From the NCBI GenBank assembly GCA_023436115.1, contig JAEZKQ010000027.1:44366-108365 (forward strand): 64,000 nucleotides of DNA, in the 5' to 3' direction. This stretch comes from Bacillota bacterium (lineage in GTDB: Bacteria; Bacillota; Clostridia; Christensenellales; SZUA-584). Shown here piece by piece: positions 8,807 to 19,276 of this stretch; position 1 is the stretch's first letter; each line of letters opens with the position of its first letter. The translations under genes and the position numbers were made by a program. The notes beneath the pieces are model-generated. The model searched no databases. It was not told where the DNA came from and saw only the letters and a list, made by a program, of their open reading frames with translations.

Positions 8807-11800
8807 ATGGATAAACTCAGCGTCCGTTTCGGACTCGACATCGGCTCAACAACCGTTAAATGCATTGTGATGAGCGGCAGCAATGTCATTTTCAGCGAAT
8901 ATAAAAGACACTTCAGTGATATCACACAAAGCGTTCTTGATATGCTTGCCAGAGCCTATGATAAGCTTGGCGACTTAAATATGTATATACTGGTTACCGG
9001 CTCGGGCGGACTGTCGGTAGGCAAATGGCTGGGTGTGCCGTTTGTTCAGGAGGTCGTGGCGGCGAGCAGCGCCGTCAAAGCCTTTATACCCGGAACCGAT
9101 GTGGCAATTGAGTTGGGCGGCGAGGACGCAAAAATCACTTACTTCTCGGGCAGCACAGAACAGCGCATGAACGGCACCTGCGCCGGCGGCACCGGGGCTT
9201 TTATCGATCAGATGGCTTCACTGCTGGAAACGGATGCGGCGGGATTAAATCTGCTCGCGGCCAGATCCACTCATACCTACGACATCGCGGCCCGGTGCGG
9301 CGTCTTTGCCAAAAGCGACATACAGCCGCTCATCAACGAGGGCGCGGCGCGCGAAGATATCGCAGCATCCGTGTTTCAGGCTGTGGTCAACCAAACCATC
9401 AGCGGACTGGCCTGCGGCCGTCCGATACGCGGAAAGGTGGCCTTTCTTGGCGGCCCGCTTCACTTTCTGCCCGCGCTCAAAGAGAGATTTGTCAAGACGC
9501 TGCATCTGCGTGACGAGGATATAATGAGCACGCCTCACGCCATGATGTTTGTGGCCGCTGGCGCAGCGATGATGGCCGATCAAACACAGATACGCTTATC
9601 AGAGCTGCTAAAGCGCGCAAAGGCCGTATCCGCATTTGAAGATACCTCCGTTTGTCTTCCCCCGCTGTTTGCCGATAAACATGACTATGCTGCTTTTAAA
9701 AACCGCCATGCTCAGGCCAGCGTGCCCATTAAGCCCATTGAAGCTTGCAGCGGCCCGTGCTATCTGGGTATCGATGCGGGTTCCACCACCACCAAGGCCG
9801 TGCTTTTAAACGACGGTGACATTGTGTATTCCCACTATGGGGCGAATAAAGGCCGCCCCTTAGACATGATATGCGAAATTGTCACGGATATCTATAAACG
9901 CCTCCCCGAGAGCGCTTACATCGCGTATTCGGCATCCACGGGCTACGGTGAAAATCTGGCCAAGGCTGCGTTTTCACTGGATACGAGCGAAGTGGAAACC
10001 GTCGCCCATTACACCGCGGCACGCTATTTCCGTCCCGATACCGATTTTATACTCGATATCGGCGGGCAGGATATGAAATGCATGCGCACCAAAGACGGGG
10101 TGATCGACGAGGTCATATTGAACGAAGCCTGCTCGTCGGGCTGCGGTTCTTTTTTAGAGACCTTTGCGGCATCCTTATCGTGCAGCATACAGGAATTCTC
10201 GCAGGCCGCTTTGTTTGCGCCGCAGCCTGTGGACTTAGGCAGCCGCTGTACTGTATTCATGAACTCCAAGGTGCGCCAGGCGCAAAAGGAAGGTGCAACG
10301 CTGGGCGGTATTTCCGCAGGGCTTTCTTATTCCGTGGTCAAAAACGCGCTTTATAAAGTCATCAAGCTCAAAAATCCCGATGAATTGGGTAAAAGCGTGG
10401 TTGTACAGGGCGGTACATTCCTAAACGACGCGGTGCTGCGCGCGCTTGAGCTGCTCTCGGGCCGTGAAGTCGTACGCCCCACGATCGCTGGGCTTATGGG
10501 CGCGTATGGTGCGGCGCTGATAGCTAAAGACCGCTGCCCTTCCGGCGCGGTATCCGGTATGCTCTCTGCTCAGGCCCTTGAGGAAATGAACATAACGCAG
10601 ACACACGCACGGTGCTCACGCTGCGAAAACAACTGCCGCCTCACGGTCAGCCATTTCGGCGATGGGCGCAAGTTCGTATCGGGCAATCGCTGTGAACGCG
10701 GCGGTATGCAGGGCTCGGAGCATAAGAACAAGCTGCCCGACATGTACGATTACACATATAAAAGATTGTTTGATTATCAACCGCTTCAACAAGATGAAGC
10801 CAAGCGCGGCACCATCGGCATTCCGCGTGTGCTGGGTATTTACGAAAACTACCCGTTCTGGCATACTTTTTTTACGGCGCTGTCTTACCGTGTCGTGATT
10901 TCACCGCGCTCCACACGCAGCGTTTATACGGCGGGTATCGAAAGCATACCTTCGGAATCGCTCTGTTATCCGGCCAAACTGGCTCATGGCGCGGTGCGCA
11001 AGCTGATCGACGGCGGCGTAAAGACCATTTTCTTTCCCTGCGTACCCTATGAGAAAAAAGAGCAAAAGAAAGCGGCTAACAACTTCAACTGCCCGATTGT
11101 GACGTCGTATCCTGAAAATATCAAAAACAACATGCCGGAAATCAAGGAAAACGGCGTGACGCTGCTGATGCCGTTTTTGCCTATGGACACCATCAGCAGG
11201 CTCACAAGAAGGCTTGTCGAGGAATTCCCGGATATACCGGCCCATGAGGTGAAACGTGCGGCCAAGCTGGCGTGGAAAGAAAAGCTTCATTTCCAAAGCG
11301 ATATCCGGCATCAGGGCGAAAAAATACTGGCCAAGGTCAGGCGCGGTGAGATGCAGGCTATCATACTGGGCGGGCGGCCATACCATATCGACCCGGAGAT
11401 CAACCACGGCATATCGTCCATCATCACATCGCTGGGGTTCGCGGTACTCACGGAACAAAGCGTGGCGCACCTTGGCGAATACCGTCCTTTGCGCGTTCTC
11501 GATCAATGGATGTTCCATACACGCATCTATGCGGCGGCGCATCTCGCCGGACGCACGGAAGGACTAGAGCTTGTCCAGCTCAACTCGTTCGGATGCGGCC
11601 TGGACGCGGTGGTCACCGACCAAACACAGGAGATACTCAAGGCTTACGGCAAGATATACACGCTGCTGAAGATTGACGAGATCAACAACACAGGCGCGAT
11701 ACGCATCAGGTTGCGCTCTCTCGCAGCTGCTGTATCAGAACGTAAGAAAAGGCGTGTGATCGACGATATCGCAGATGCCGTTAAGCATCGCGCCGTTGAG

Positions 11801-13042
11801 TACAAAAAAGTTGTTTTTGAAAAGTTCATGAAAAAGGACTTTACGATACTTTCGCCGCAGATGTCGCCCATCCATTTTGACTTTTTACGCGCCGCTTTTG
11901 AGTCCTCGGGCTACCGGTTCGAGCTGCTGCCATCGGTGGATACGGCGGCTGTAGAAGAGGGTTTGAAATACGTCAACAACGACGCGTGCTATCCGTCCAT
12001 TATCGTCACAGGCCAGCTTATTGAAGCCGTCAAATCCGGCCGGTATAACACCGATAAGCTTGCGTGCATCATCACCCAGACAGGCGGCGGGTGCCGCGCG
12101 TCCAACTATATCGGCTTTATCCGTAAAGCGCTCAAAGACGCGGGTTATCCGCATATTCCCGTCATTTCACTGAGCGCGGCAAGGCTAGAAAAGCATCCCG
12201 GGTTTAAGATCACGCTGGGCATGCTCAGACGTGCCATGCGCGGTATGATTTACGGCGACCTGCTCAACAGGCTGACATTGGCTACGCGCCCTTATGAGCT
12301 AAATCCCGGCGATACGCAGGCGGCTTATATCAAGTGGCGTGATATTGCGCTGGCGAACATTAAAAAGCTCAATCACCGCCTGTTTAAACGCAACATTATC
12401 GATATGGTCAGTGAGTTCGATGCCATCCCTGTCACCGATGAGAAAAAACCCGTGATCGGTGTGGTCGGCGAGATACTGGTGAAATATCACCCCACGGCGA
12501 ACAACCAGATCATTAAGGTTTTGGAGGACGAGGGTGCCGAAGTGAAGGTGCCTGACCTCATCGATTTTCTGCTGTATTGCGCATACAATATGAATTTCAA
12601 ACATGAGGTGCTTAAGCGACCCAAGCTGTTCGCGCATTTTGGCAATATCGCTATTTCCATGATAGAGAATTCGCGCAAGCTCATGCGCAGGGTGCTCAGC
12701 CAAAGCCGCCGTTTCTCCGCGCCGTCTTTTATCGAAGAGAAGGCAAAAGCCGCGTCTGAATTCCTGTCTATCGGCAATCAAACGGGCGAAGGTTGGTTCT
12801 TAACGGGCGAAATGGCTGAGTTGCTTAAAGAAGGCGCGGATGGTATCGTCTGCGTACAGCCTTTTGCGTGTCTGCCTAACCACATTGTGGGCAAGGGTGT
12901 GATACAGCCCATACGCGCGCGTTTCCCCGAGGCCAACATCGTCGCGATCGACTACGACCCGGGCGCAAGCGAGGTCAATCAGCTCAACCGTATCAAGCTT
13001 ATGCTTTCGTTGGCTCATGACAAGATCAACAAAGTCGGTTAA
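8807..13042 (+). CDS. Fused 2-hydroxyacyl-CoA dehydratase activase / BadF-BcrA-type protein
   Basis: This 1411-residue protein joins two ASKHA-type ATPase domains of the BadF/BadG/BcrA/BcrD family (about residues 5-270 and 310-570). Each starts with a DIGSTT or DAGSTT phosphate loop. Each has cluster-type cysteines (NGTCAGGTGAF with ARCGVF, then NEACSSGCGSF with SRCTVF). A Cys-rich segment follows (CSRCENNC, near residue 603), then a DUF2229-like region and a C-terminal HgdB-like region (about 1020-1400). Such activators use ATP to deliver a low-potential electron from a [4Fe-4S] cluster to dehydratases. The physiological substrate of the giant fused forms is not established. Start 8807 follows GGAG; the frame extends 24 codons further upstream. 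No dehydratase subunits are adjacent. Confidence 0.88.
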   Translation: MDKLSVRFGLDIGSTTVKCIVMSGSNVIFSEYKRHFSDITQSVLDMLARAYDKLGDLNMYILVTGSGGLSVGKWLGVPFVQEVVAASSAVKAFIPGTDVAIELGGEDAKITYFSGSTEQRMNGTCAGGTGAFIDQMASLLETDAAGLNLLAARSTHTYDIAARCGVFAKSDIQPLINEGAAREDIAASVFQAVVNQTISGLACGRPIRGKVAFLGGPLHFLPALKERFVKTLHLRDEDIMSTPHAMMFVAAGAAMMADQTQIRLSELLKRAKAVSAFEDTSVCLPPLFADKHDYAAFKNRHAQASVPIKPIEACSGPCYLGIDAGSTTTKAVLLNDGDIVYSHYGANKGRPLDMICEIVTDIYKRLPESAYIAYSASTGYGENLAKAAFSLDTSEVETVAHYTAARYFRPDTDFILDIGGQDMKCMRTKDGVIDEVILNEACSSGCGSFLETFAASLSCSIQEFSQAALFAPQPVDLGSRCTVFMNSKVRQAQKEGATLGGISAGLSYSVVKNALYKVIKLKNPDELGKSVVVQGGTFLNDAVLRALELLSGREVVRPTIAGLMGAYGAALIAKDRCPSGAVSGMLSAQALEEMNITQTHARCSRCENNCRLTVSHFGDGRKFVSGNRCERGGMQGSEHKNKLPDMYDYTYKRLFDYQPLQQDEAKRGTIGIPRVLGIYENYPFWHTFFTALSYRVVISPRSTRSVYTAGIESIPSESLCYPAKLAHGAVRKLIDGGVKTIFFPCVPYEKKEQKKAANNFNCPIVTSYPENIKNNMPEIKENGVTLLMPFLPMDTISRLTRRLVEEFPDIPAHEVKRAAKLAWKEKLHFQSDIRHQGEKILAKVRRGEMQAIILGGRPYHIDPEINHGISSIITSLGFAVLTEQSVAHLGEYRPLRVLDQWMFHTRIYAAAHLAGRTEGLELVQLNSFGCGLDAVVTDQTQEILKAYGKIYTLLKIDEINNTGAIRIRLRSLAAAVSERKKRRVIDDIADAVKHRAVEYKKVVFEKFMKKDFTILSPQMSPIHFDFLRAAFESSGYRFELLPSVDTAAVEEGLKYVNNDACYPSIIVTGQLIEAVKSGRYNTDKLACIITQTGGGCRASNYIGFIRKALKDAGYPHIPVISLSAARLEKHPGFKITLGMLRRAMRGMIYGDLLNRLTLATRPYELNPGDTQAAYIKWRDIALANIKKLNHRLFKRNIIDMVSEFDAIPVTDEKKPVIGVVGEILVKYHPTANNQIIKVLEDEGAEVKVPDLIDFLLYCAYNMNFKHEVLKRPKLFAHFGNIAISMIENSRKLMRRVLSQSRRFSAPSFIEEKAKAASEFLSIGNQTGEGWFLTGEMAELLKEGADGIVCVQPFACLPNHIVGKGVIQPIRARFPEANIVAIDYDPGASEVNQLNRIKLMLSLAHDKINKVG

Positions 13043-13068
13043 AGTTCGACTATAATTCACAAGCGATT

Positions 13069-13104
13069 AAAAAGGCTGCCTTTCAACCTTTCAGCAGCCT
13101 TTTT
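13069..13104. terminator. Bidirectional intrinsic terminator
   Basis: AAAAAGGCTGC and GCAGCCTTTTT form a perfect 11-bp stem with T runs on both strands, between two convergent genes. Confidence 0.9.
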
Positions 13105-13132
13105 AACAGAAAGAATCGGAAGTTCAGTTCGT

Positions 13133-15280
13133 TTAATATTTACCGTAATCCTTATCATCAAGGGCAATGTATGAATCAGCCAAACTTTCACATGAGGTTT
13201 CAGACACATTATCTTGCTTAGGTAAATCTTCGCTTATATGCCGAAGCTCAAATTTCGCAACCATATTGCGCAGCATCTCCGCTTGGCTGGAAAGCTCTTC
13301 ACTGGCAGCCGCAGCCTCTTGAGACGTGGCAGAGTTCGTTTGTACCACCTGCAGCATTTGTTCGATACTGCTGTCAATATGCGTTATGCCCACAACCTGC
13401 TCGTTAGACGCGACCGCGATTTGAGCCACCAGCGCAGCGGCTTTTTCCACACCCGATACGATATCTGATAGCGCACCGGCTGTTTTATCAGCGATCCTTG
13501 TGCCCTCACCCACCATATTGATAGAATTCTCAATTAGTTCCGTGGTCTCTTTCGCGGCCTGTGCGCTTCTCGCGGCAAGATTTCTCACTTCATCCGCCAC
13601 CACAGCAAACCCTCTTCCGTAAGACCCAGCTCTGGCTGCTTCGACCGCGGCGTTAAGCGCCAATATATTTGTCTGGAACGCAATGTCGTCGATCACCTTG
13701 TTGATCTTGGATATGCTTTCGGAAGAGATTTTTATCTTTTCCATCGCTTGCTGCATCTCCTCCATTTGCCGATTGCCCGAAACCGCGTCGTTCTTGGCTG
13801 CTCTGACAAGCTCATTCGCGTTATCCGCGTTATGGGCGTTTTGGCTGGTTTGTGCCGATATTTGCGCGACGCTGGATGTTAATTGATCGATTGCGCTCGC
13901 TTGCTCGGTCGCGCCTTGAGATATGGTTTGGCTGCCTTCCGAGAGCTGCCTGGTTCCGGATGCCACCTGCGTCGCAGCTATATCTATATCCAGGAGCACA
14001 CTGTTGAAGGAATCAACGCTATTGTTGATCGCTTCTTTCAGCGCCGCAAAGCTGCCTTTGAATTCCGAAGTCAGATTGACCGTCAAATCACCTTTTGATA
14101 TCTTATCCAGTATGTTCGTGATATCACCGATATACGTTTTCAGCGTTGCTATCGTGCTGTTGAGCGCATCCTTAATCAACGAGAAATCGCCGCTGAAACT
14201 GCCTGTTACGCCGACATCAAGATTGCCATGACTTAGTTCTTTAAGCACATCTGCCGATTCTTTGATAGGCCCAATCATGGCATCCATTGTCGCGTTGATG
14301 CCTTCTACGATTGTGCGGTAAGTCCCCTGATGCTTGCCGGCATCCGCCCGTACACCAAGCTGCCCGTCTATCGCCGCCCGGATCAGCATATTTGTATCCT
14401 GCTCCAGGTCCTTGATGACTTTTAATATGGTTTTTATCGCTTCGCGCATCTGGCCGATTTCGTCTTTTGCAGCCGCGTCTGTAATCTCGATGCTGGTATC
14501 TCCCGCCGCCAGCCGTTTGACGTTGGATGTGAGTTGTTTTATAGGCTTGCTGAAACCACGCGCTGTAAGTAAGCCGATCAGAACAGACAGCACAATTGCA
14601 GCTCCGGCAACGATCATCGTGACTTGGATAACGTTCTTAGCCGTTCTCTCGTTGTCCGTTGCTTGCGACGAGGCATTCTGTGTCATAGAAAACTTTAATT
14701 GCTTAAGCGCATCCTCGACTTTAGCTTCCGCGTTTCTTAAGTCGCCATAGTTCATGAGATCGTCAATAACCGTTTGCGCGTCACCCTCTTTCACGCTCTC
14801 CAACGCTTGATCCAAAAGCGATTTATACGCCTCGTATGTCTCCTGCAGCTTACCCAGCCGCTGGATGTTCTCTCCGGATACAAGCTTCTCTAATATTGTT
14901 ACGGCAGCCGCATACGACGGATCGTTGACACTGATTCCGGATAAATATTGGCTCCTGTTTTCTTCACCTGCAAGCAGCATCTGCCGTAGCAATGTGCACT
15001 TTTTTTCAAACGAGTCTGACAGGTCAACAAGACTTCTGTATGGCAGCAATATCCCGGTGTACATTTCGTTGGACGAACTGCTGACCTGAGTCAGGCTTTC
15101 TGAAGCATATATCCCCATCCCCATGGTTATCAGGGCAATAATAAGAAATCCCATCAGAAGACGCGGCGCTATTTTTATATTGCTTGCAAAGAATGCTTTC
15201 TTCTCCTTTTGCGTTTTAGATGTTCTCACTGCTTGGGGAATTGTCTCTTTTATAGCTTTCGAAATTCTGAAAAGCTTCAT
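13133..15280 (-). CDS. Methyl-accepting chemotaxis protein
   Basis: The 715-residue receptor has membrane helices near residues 40-60 and 220-245 flanking a four-helix-bundle periplasmic domain. A HAMP domain and further HAMP-like repeats (about 245-430) follow, then the long cytoplasmic signalling coiled coil. The conserved hairpin tip ([16 protein letters not shown]) that contacts CheA and CheW is intact. No CheW-binding pentapeptide is obvious at the C-terminus. The start at 15280 follows AAGGAGGAG; an in-frame extension 45 codons upstream is probably untranslated. It stands alone with no other chemotaxis genes nearby. The ligand is unknown. Confidence 0.95.
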   Translation of the reverse strand: MKLFRISKAIKETIPQAVRTSKTQKEKKAFFASNIKIAPRLLMGFLIIALITMGMGIYASESLTQVSSSSNEMYTGILLPYRSLVDLSDSFEKKCTLLRQMLLAGEENRSQYLSGISVNDPSYAAAVTILEKLVSGENIQRLGKLQETYEAYKSLLDQALESVKEGDAQTVIDDLMNYGDLRNAEAKVEDALKQLKFSMTQNASSQATDNERTAKNVIQVTMIVAGAAIVLSVLIGLLTARGFSKPIKQLTSNVKRLAAGDTSIEITDAAAKDEIGQMREAIKTILKVIKDLEQDTNMLIRAAIDGQLGVRADAGKHQGTYRTIVEGINATMDAMIGPIKESADVLKELSHGNLDVGVTGSFSGDFSLIKDALNSTIATLKTYIGDITNILDKISKGDLTVNLTSEFKGSFAALKEAINNSVDSFNSVLLDIDIAATQVASGTRQLSEGSQTISQGATEQASAIDQLTSSVAQISAQTSQNAHNADNANELVRAAKNDAVSGNRQMEEMQQAMEKIKISSESISKINKVIDDIAFQTNILALNAAVEAARAGSYGRGFAVVADEVRNLAARSAQAAKETTELIENSINMVGEGTRIADKTAGALSDIVSGVEKAAALVAQIAVASNEQVVGITHIDSSIEQMLQVVQTNSATSQEAAAASEELSSQAEMLRNMVAKFELRHISEDLPKQDNVSETSCESLADSYIALDDKDYGKY

Positions 15281-15483
15281 AAGGCGGCTCCTCCTTGAGC
15301 GCAATTTTGATTTGAAACAGACGTTATTATTGTCGAAGCAGTATTGACTTTGTATTGGATTATTTTCCGGATGACAAGATCTAAAGGTTTTATCGTCACT
15401 TATCTTCACTGTCATTATGCAATTAGAAAAACAAGTAAAAATTCTGCTATTAAAACACCCTGCAAAGTAAATATATTGCTATA

Positions 15484-15525
15484 TAATAAAAACACTCCTG
15501 CATTTTTTTGACTTGCAGAAGTGTT
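15484..15525 (-). terminator. Intrinsic terminator downstream of hslO
   Basis: On the minus strand AACACTTCTGCA pairs with TGCAGGAGTGTT and is followed by TTTATT, about 50 bases after the Hsp33 stop codon. Confidence 0.75.
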
Positions 15526-15575
15526 CTCACATCAATTATTAGGCATAGCCCGAAACACTGTGGACAATTATCCGG

Positions 15576-16418
15576 CTAGTCGAGCAACGCTTTAAGCTCG
15601 TTCTCGGGTATTGTGTAGTCTTTGCCGCAAAACTGGCAGTTGACATGGGCAAAGCCCTCTTTGTCAAGTATGTCGCGTATTTCGTCTTTCCCCAGCCCAG
15701 CAATGGCGCCATACACCTTGTCATAGGAACAGTCGCACACAAACTGTGTCTCTCGGGTTTCAAGTATATCGATATCGTCAAATATGTTTTTGAGCGCCCC
15801 TTGGAGCCCCTGCTCCAGCAGCAGCTTGCTGATACCCGCCATATCCGATGCCTTATGTTCCAGCGCCGTGATAATGGTCTCAGGACAGCCCGGAAGAGGC
15901 TGCGCCATAACACCGCCCGAGCAGGCAATCCCGTCTTTATTCACGAGCACACCCAGCGACAAAAGTGTGGGCTGCTGCTGAGATACGGCGTAGTAATAAG
16001 CGAAGTCGTCCCCGATTTCACCCGTGACCAGCTCGACCTGTCCCGTATACGGTTCTCCCGTACCGTAGTCACGAATCACGGTGAGCCTGCCTGCTCCGAC
16101 AGCTCCGCCCACGTCAAGCTTGCCGTTTTTAGGCGGCAAGTCTACTAGCGGATTACCCACGTAGCCCTTCATATTGAGTTTCCCGTCGCCGCAGACCACG
16201 ATGCCTTCAAGCGGCCCGTCTCCTTTTATCGTTATGGTCAGCTTGCCTTCGTCCTTAAGCTGGGCAGCCATCATCACGCCGGCTGTCATTGTTCTGCCTA
16301 ATGCCGCCGCCGCAATCGGTGATAAATCATGTATCCTTGCGGCCTCTTTAAGCATGTCTGTGGTGTCCGCCGCGGTCACCAACACCTCGTTATCCAATAC
16401 AAAAGCTTTTATCAGCAT
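15576..16418 (-). CDS. hslO: Redox-regulated chaperone Hsp33
   Basis: The 280-residue protein matches Hsp33 across its length (starting MLIKAFVLDNEVLVTAADTT). It has the C-terminal zinc redox switch CDC...CQFC, with four cysteines in the expected CxC-about 30-CxxC arrangement. Hsp33 is a cytoplasmic holdase activated when oxidation releases zinc and forms disulfides. The gene lies 27 bases after the first SDR gene and may be the last gene of that unit. A terminator follows it. Confidence 0.97.
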   Translation of the reverse strand: MLIKAFVLDNEVLVTAADTTDMLKEAARIHDLSPIAAAALGRTMTAGVMMAAQLKDEGKLTITIKGDGPLEGIVVCGDGKLNMKGYVGNPLVDLPPKNGKLDVGGAVGAGRLTVIRDYGTGEPYTGQVELVTGEIGDDFAYYYAVSQQQPTLLSLGVLVNKDGIACSGGVMAQPLPGCPETIITALEHKASDMAGISKLLLEQGLQGALKNIFDDIDILETRETQFVCDCSYDKVYGAIAGLGKDEIRDILDKEGFAHVNCQFCGKDYTIPENELKALLD

Positions 16419-16445
16419 ACTATTTTGTCTTTTCCTTAATCGTTA

Positions 16446-17435
16446 TTAACTCTTTTGAGCGTTTACTGCGCGGTGCCATCGCACCATATCACGTATTGTT
16501 TTGAGCAAGGGCCGCGACTTATAACCCAATTTCGCCTGGGCCTTTTCACAAGAAATGCGTGAATTGGACATCAGCACGTCGATGGAATATTTGGACAATA
16601 TCGGTTTTTTACGCACCGCCGCATAGTAGACCGGTGCGAAGAAGGCGGCCGTTTTTACAAGCAGCGTGGGCACCTTACGACGTTTGATCGTATGGCCTGT
16701 GCTTTTTTCCACTGCCTTGATGATATCTTCAAGGCTCGACACACTGCCTGATATGATATAACCTTGACCCTTTTCTCCGTATTTCCACGCACGGTAAATG
16801 CCGTCTGCCACGTCGCGTACATCAACGAAATCATATTTACCGTTAAAATAATACTGTGTCTTTTTTGCGTCTATGTAGCCCTTTATCGCGTTACCCGTGT
16901 AAGACGAACGAAAATCGTAAGGCCCGATGACACCTGTGGGAAAAAGAATAACGGCGTCGAGTCCCTTTTGTATGGCGTTCATCACTTCGATAGTCGCCAT
17001 TGCCTTTGATTTGGCGTAAGTCCCCAGCAGATTGTTGACATCCGTATCCAGCGACTCATCGATACTCCCTGCCTCGGGTTCTCTTAAAGCATGCACGCTC
17101 GATATATGCACAAGCCTTTTCACACCCTTTTCCAGGCAGGCCTGCACCACATTACGCGTTCCGCCTACATTCACATCATAAATTAGCTTTTTACGAATGC
17201 CGGATATCTGCACCAGGCCAGCCAAATGAAAAACAAACTCACATCCGCGCACCGCAGCCGAAACGGCCAGATAATCACGGATATCACCCCTGACAACCTC
17301 TTTGGCATACCTTTCGATATATGATATATCTTCATTTTGCTGAACAAAAAGACGCAGTTCCTTATAGCCCTTATGATATAGTGTCTTTACAAGCACATTG
17401 CCGATATGGCCGCCGGCACCTGTCACCAATATCAC
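16446..17435 (-). CDS. NAD(P)-dependent extended SDR epimerase/reductase (paralogue 1)
   Basis: The 329-residue protein has the extended SDR nucleotide motif TGAGGHIG at the N-terminus, a HISSVHAL serine region and the catalytic YAKSK. It resembles dihydroflavonol-reductase-like NAD-dependent epimerases; the substrate is unknown. The GTG at 17435 is chosen for two reasons: AAAGGAG lies nine bases upstream, and it aligns exactly with the ATG of the neighbouring paralogue. An ATG three codons earlier abuts the ribosome binding site. It is in tandem with the paralogue at 17604-18587, and the two clearly arose by duplication. Confidence 0.9.
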   Translation of the reverse strand: MILVTGAGGHIGNVLVKTLYHKGYKELRLFVQQNEDISYIERYAKEVVRGDIRDYLAVSAAVRGCEFVFHLAGLVQISGIRKKLIYDVNVGGTRNVVQACLEKGVKRLVHISSVHALREPEAGSIDESLDTDVNNLLGTYAKSKAMATIEVMNAIQKGLDAVILFPTGVIGPYDFRSSYTGNAIKGYIDAKKTQYYFNGKYDFVDVRDVADGIYRAWKYGEKGQGYIISGSVSSLEDIIKAVEKSTGHTIKRRKVPTLLVKTAAFFAPVYYAAVRKKPILSKYSIDVLMSNSRISCEKAQAKLGYKSRPLLKTIRDMVRWHRAVNAQKS

Positions 17436-17603
17436 GATAATCATCTCCTTTACTTGTTATTACAAATAATAATGACGGCTTCTTGAAGATTATTATCGTA
17501 TGGTATCAGTACACTTATATTATACCCGAAAATGAAGTGTTTGTTGTGAATAGTCTGTAAAATAATAACTTTGCAAACGCTTCTTTTTATAATTGAACCA
17601 GCT

Positions 17604-18587
17604 TTATTGTGATAGATTTGCCGTATGCCATTTGACGGTATCTCGTATCGTTTGTTCCAGCGGACGCGGAGAAAATCCAAGTTCCCGTTTTGCTTTCTCA
17701 TTGGAAATGCTGACACCCGATATCATGACATCCACCGTCTCTTTGGTAATTATAGGTGTTTTTTGGGCCAGCGTGTAATAAACCGGCATCACAGATGCGC
17801 ATACTTTGACGAGAAACACGGGGATATTCAGCGCTTTTAAGTGATGGCCGGATAATTGCCCGATCGTCTCGATCAACTCTTTAATGCTGCACTGCTCGCC
17901 CGATAGTATATAGCCTTCTCCTTTTTGACCGTTCTGCCATGCCAGAAAAATACCTTCGGCCACATCACGGACATCCACAAAATCAAACCGGCCGTCGAAA
18001 CACAGCGTGGTGCCGCGCGCGCCGATATATTTTTTGAACATAGTGCCCGACATAGACGAACGGTAATCGTAAGGGCCGACCACGCCTGTGGGAAACACGA
18101 TGACGGCATCCAACCCGTCGTTCTCACATGCCTTGAAGACTTCGAGCGTACCCAAAAGCTTTGTTTTGCTATATTCGTCGGTGCAGCGACCCAAATCAGT
18201 ATCGACCGTTTCGTGAATCGACAAATTATCATCAGGAAACAGCGCATGGATGCTGGATACATGAACGAGGCGTTTAACGCCGCATTTGAGGCAGGCATCC
18301 ACTATATTTTTTACGCCGCCCACGTTGATGTCATTTAACAGCTGTTTGTCTGAACCGGTCATATGAATGTAGCCCGCAAGATGAAAAACATCGCTGCATC
18401 CTTTTACGGCTTCTTCAACAGCCTTAGCATCGCGAATGTCGCAACGCACAATTTCCTTTGCAAAGGGCTCTATGAAAGAGGTATCGCCGCTTTGCACCAT
18501 GAGCCTTAAATCCCGGTAACCCTTTTCGTAAAGATATCTCACCAGAACATTACCGATATGCCCCCGGGCACCTGTGACGAGCAACAT
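17604..18587 (-). CDS. NAD(P)-dependent extended SDR epimerase/reductase (paralogue 2)
   Basis: The 327-residue protein shares with its downstream neighbour the motif TGARGHIG, a VSSIHAL serine segment, the catalytic YSKTK, and similar wording throughout (for example FPTGVVGPYDYRSS and FDFVDVRDVAEGI). The start at 18587 has AGGAG eight bases upstream; the frame is open for 45 more codons but those overlap the preceding gene. It probably lies in one operon with the small membrane protein before it. The substrate is unknown; sugar nucleotide or hydroxy-steroid-like substrates are both possible. Confidence 0.9.
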   Translation of the reverse strand: MLLVTGARGHIGNVLVRYLYEKGYRDLRLMVQSGDTSFIEPFAKEIVRCDIRDAKAVEEAVKGCSDVFHLAGYIHMTGSDKQLLNDINVGGVKNIVDACLKCGVKRLVHVSSIHALFPDDNLSIHETVDTDLGRCTDEYSKTKLLGTLEVFKACENDGLDAVIVFPTGVVGPYDYRSSMSGTMFKKYIGARGTTLCFDGRFDFVDVRDVAEGIFLAWQNGQKGEGYILSGEQCSIKELIETIGQLSGHHLKALNIPVFLVKVCASVMPVYYTLAQKTPIITKETVDVMISGVSISNEKAKRELGFSPRPLEQTIRDTVKWHTANLSQ

Positions 18588-18613
18588 AGTGAATACTCCT
18601 GACGTTACGAATT

Positions 18614-18967
18614 CTACTTGCTTTGTTTGACAGGCACCATTGCCAAGACCACGCTGATAATATAGACCACAGCGGTGATGGACTGCCACGGAAAACCAAA
18701 GACCAGCACAGCCACTGTGCACAGCGTCATAACGACGGAACCCATGACATGGTGTTTATTTACCGTTATTGCAGCCGCAACTCCTAAGGCATTCACCGCA
18801 AGCAGTATGATACCATAGGTTTGAACGCTGGCCGCATCATGCGGCAGTATAACATCTTGCTCGGAATAGGGCAGCACCGACAGCAAAGATAACAGCGCCA
18901 ACACAAGTCCTATGATGCCCGCGGCAATACCCAGGCCAATTTCCGTCTTACGCATATTCTCCCCCAT
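18614..18967 (-). CDS. Small membrane protein with four predicted helices
   Basis: The 117-residue protein is almost entirely hydrophobic with four predicted helices (about residues 9-30, 48-66, 73-91 and 95-112) and a basic C-terminus. I do not recognise a named family. It is the first gene of the unit containing the two SDR paralogues, 26 bases before the second. The start is uncertain: the ATG at 18967 has no clear ribosome binding site, and an ATG four codons later follows GGGGGAG closely. Confidence 0.75.
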   Translation of the reverse strand: MGENMRKTEIGLGIAAGIIGLVLALLSLLSVLPYSEQDVILPHDAASVQTYGIILLAVNALGVAAAITVNKHHVMGSVVMTLCTVAVLVFGFPWQSITAVVYIISVVLAMVPVKQSK

Positions 18968-18992
18968 ATAAACAGCTTTTGTCTTTTTCCGT

Positions 18993-19021
18993 ATTATACC
19001 TCACCTTTGCACCATTGGCAA
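18993..19021 (-). promoter_or_regulatory. Sigma-A promoter of the membrane protein-SDR unit
   Basis: On the minus strand TTGCCA (19016-19021) and TATAAT (18993-18998) are separated by 17 bp, about 25 bases before the first gene. Confidence 0.75.
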
Positions 19022-19079
19022 CGCGCTTTGACTCGGTCGTATTCAGCCATAAAAAATCAATAAAAATAGACTTATCATG

Positions 19080-19108
19080 TTGACAGAGGTTGTCGTTAGT
19101 AGTAAAGT
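19080..19108 (+). promoter_or_regulatory. Sigma-A promoter of the LCP gene
   Basis: A consensus -35 TTGACA (19080-19085) and a partial -10 TAAAGT (19103-19108) are separated by 17 bp. It is divergent from the promoter of the SDR unit, and together they account for this roughly 300-base intergenic region. Confidence 0.65.
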
Positions 19109-19276
19109 AAATGTTGATGGTATGTAAGCATATGGAAGCTTCATCAAGCTGTAAACTTTTTTTAAAACATACTAACAGTGTTTTTTAATGATTCTAAAAT
19201 ATACAACAATATGTTAGAATTGTATTCTAATAGAACACGAAAACCAAAACTGCAAGGTTATTCTAGGAGTGACAAA

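Noticed and set aside
10901..11542. 213-codon open frame antisense to the activase gene
   Set aside because: It is rich in Arg and Cys with no domain and no ribosome binding site, as expected for a shadow of a GC-rich coding frame.
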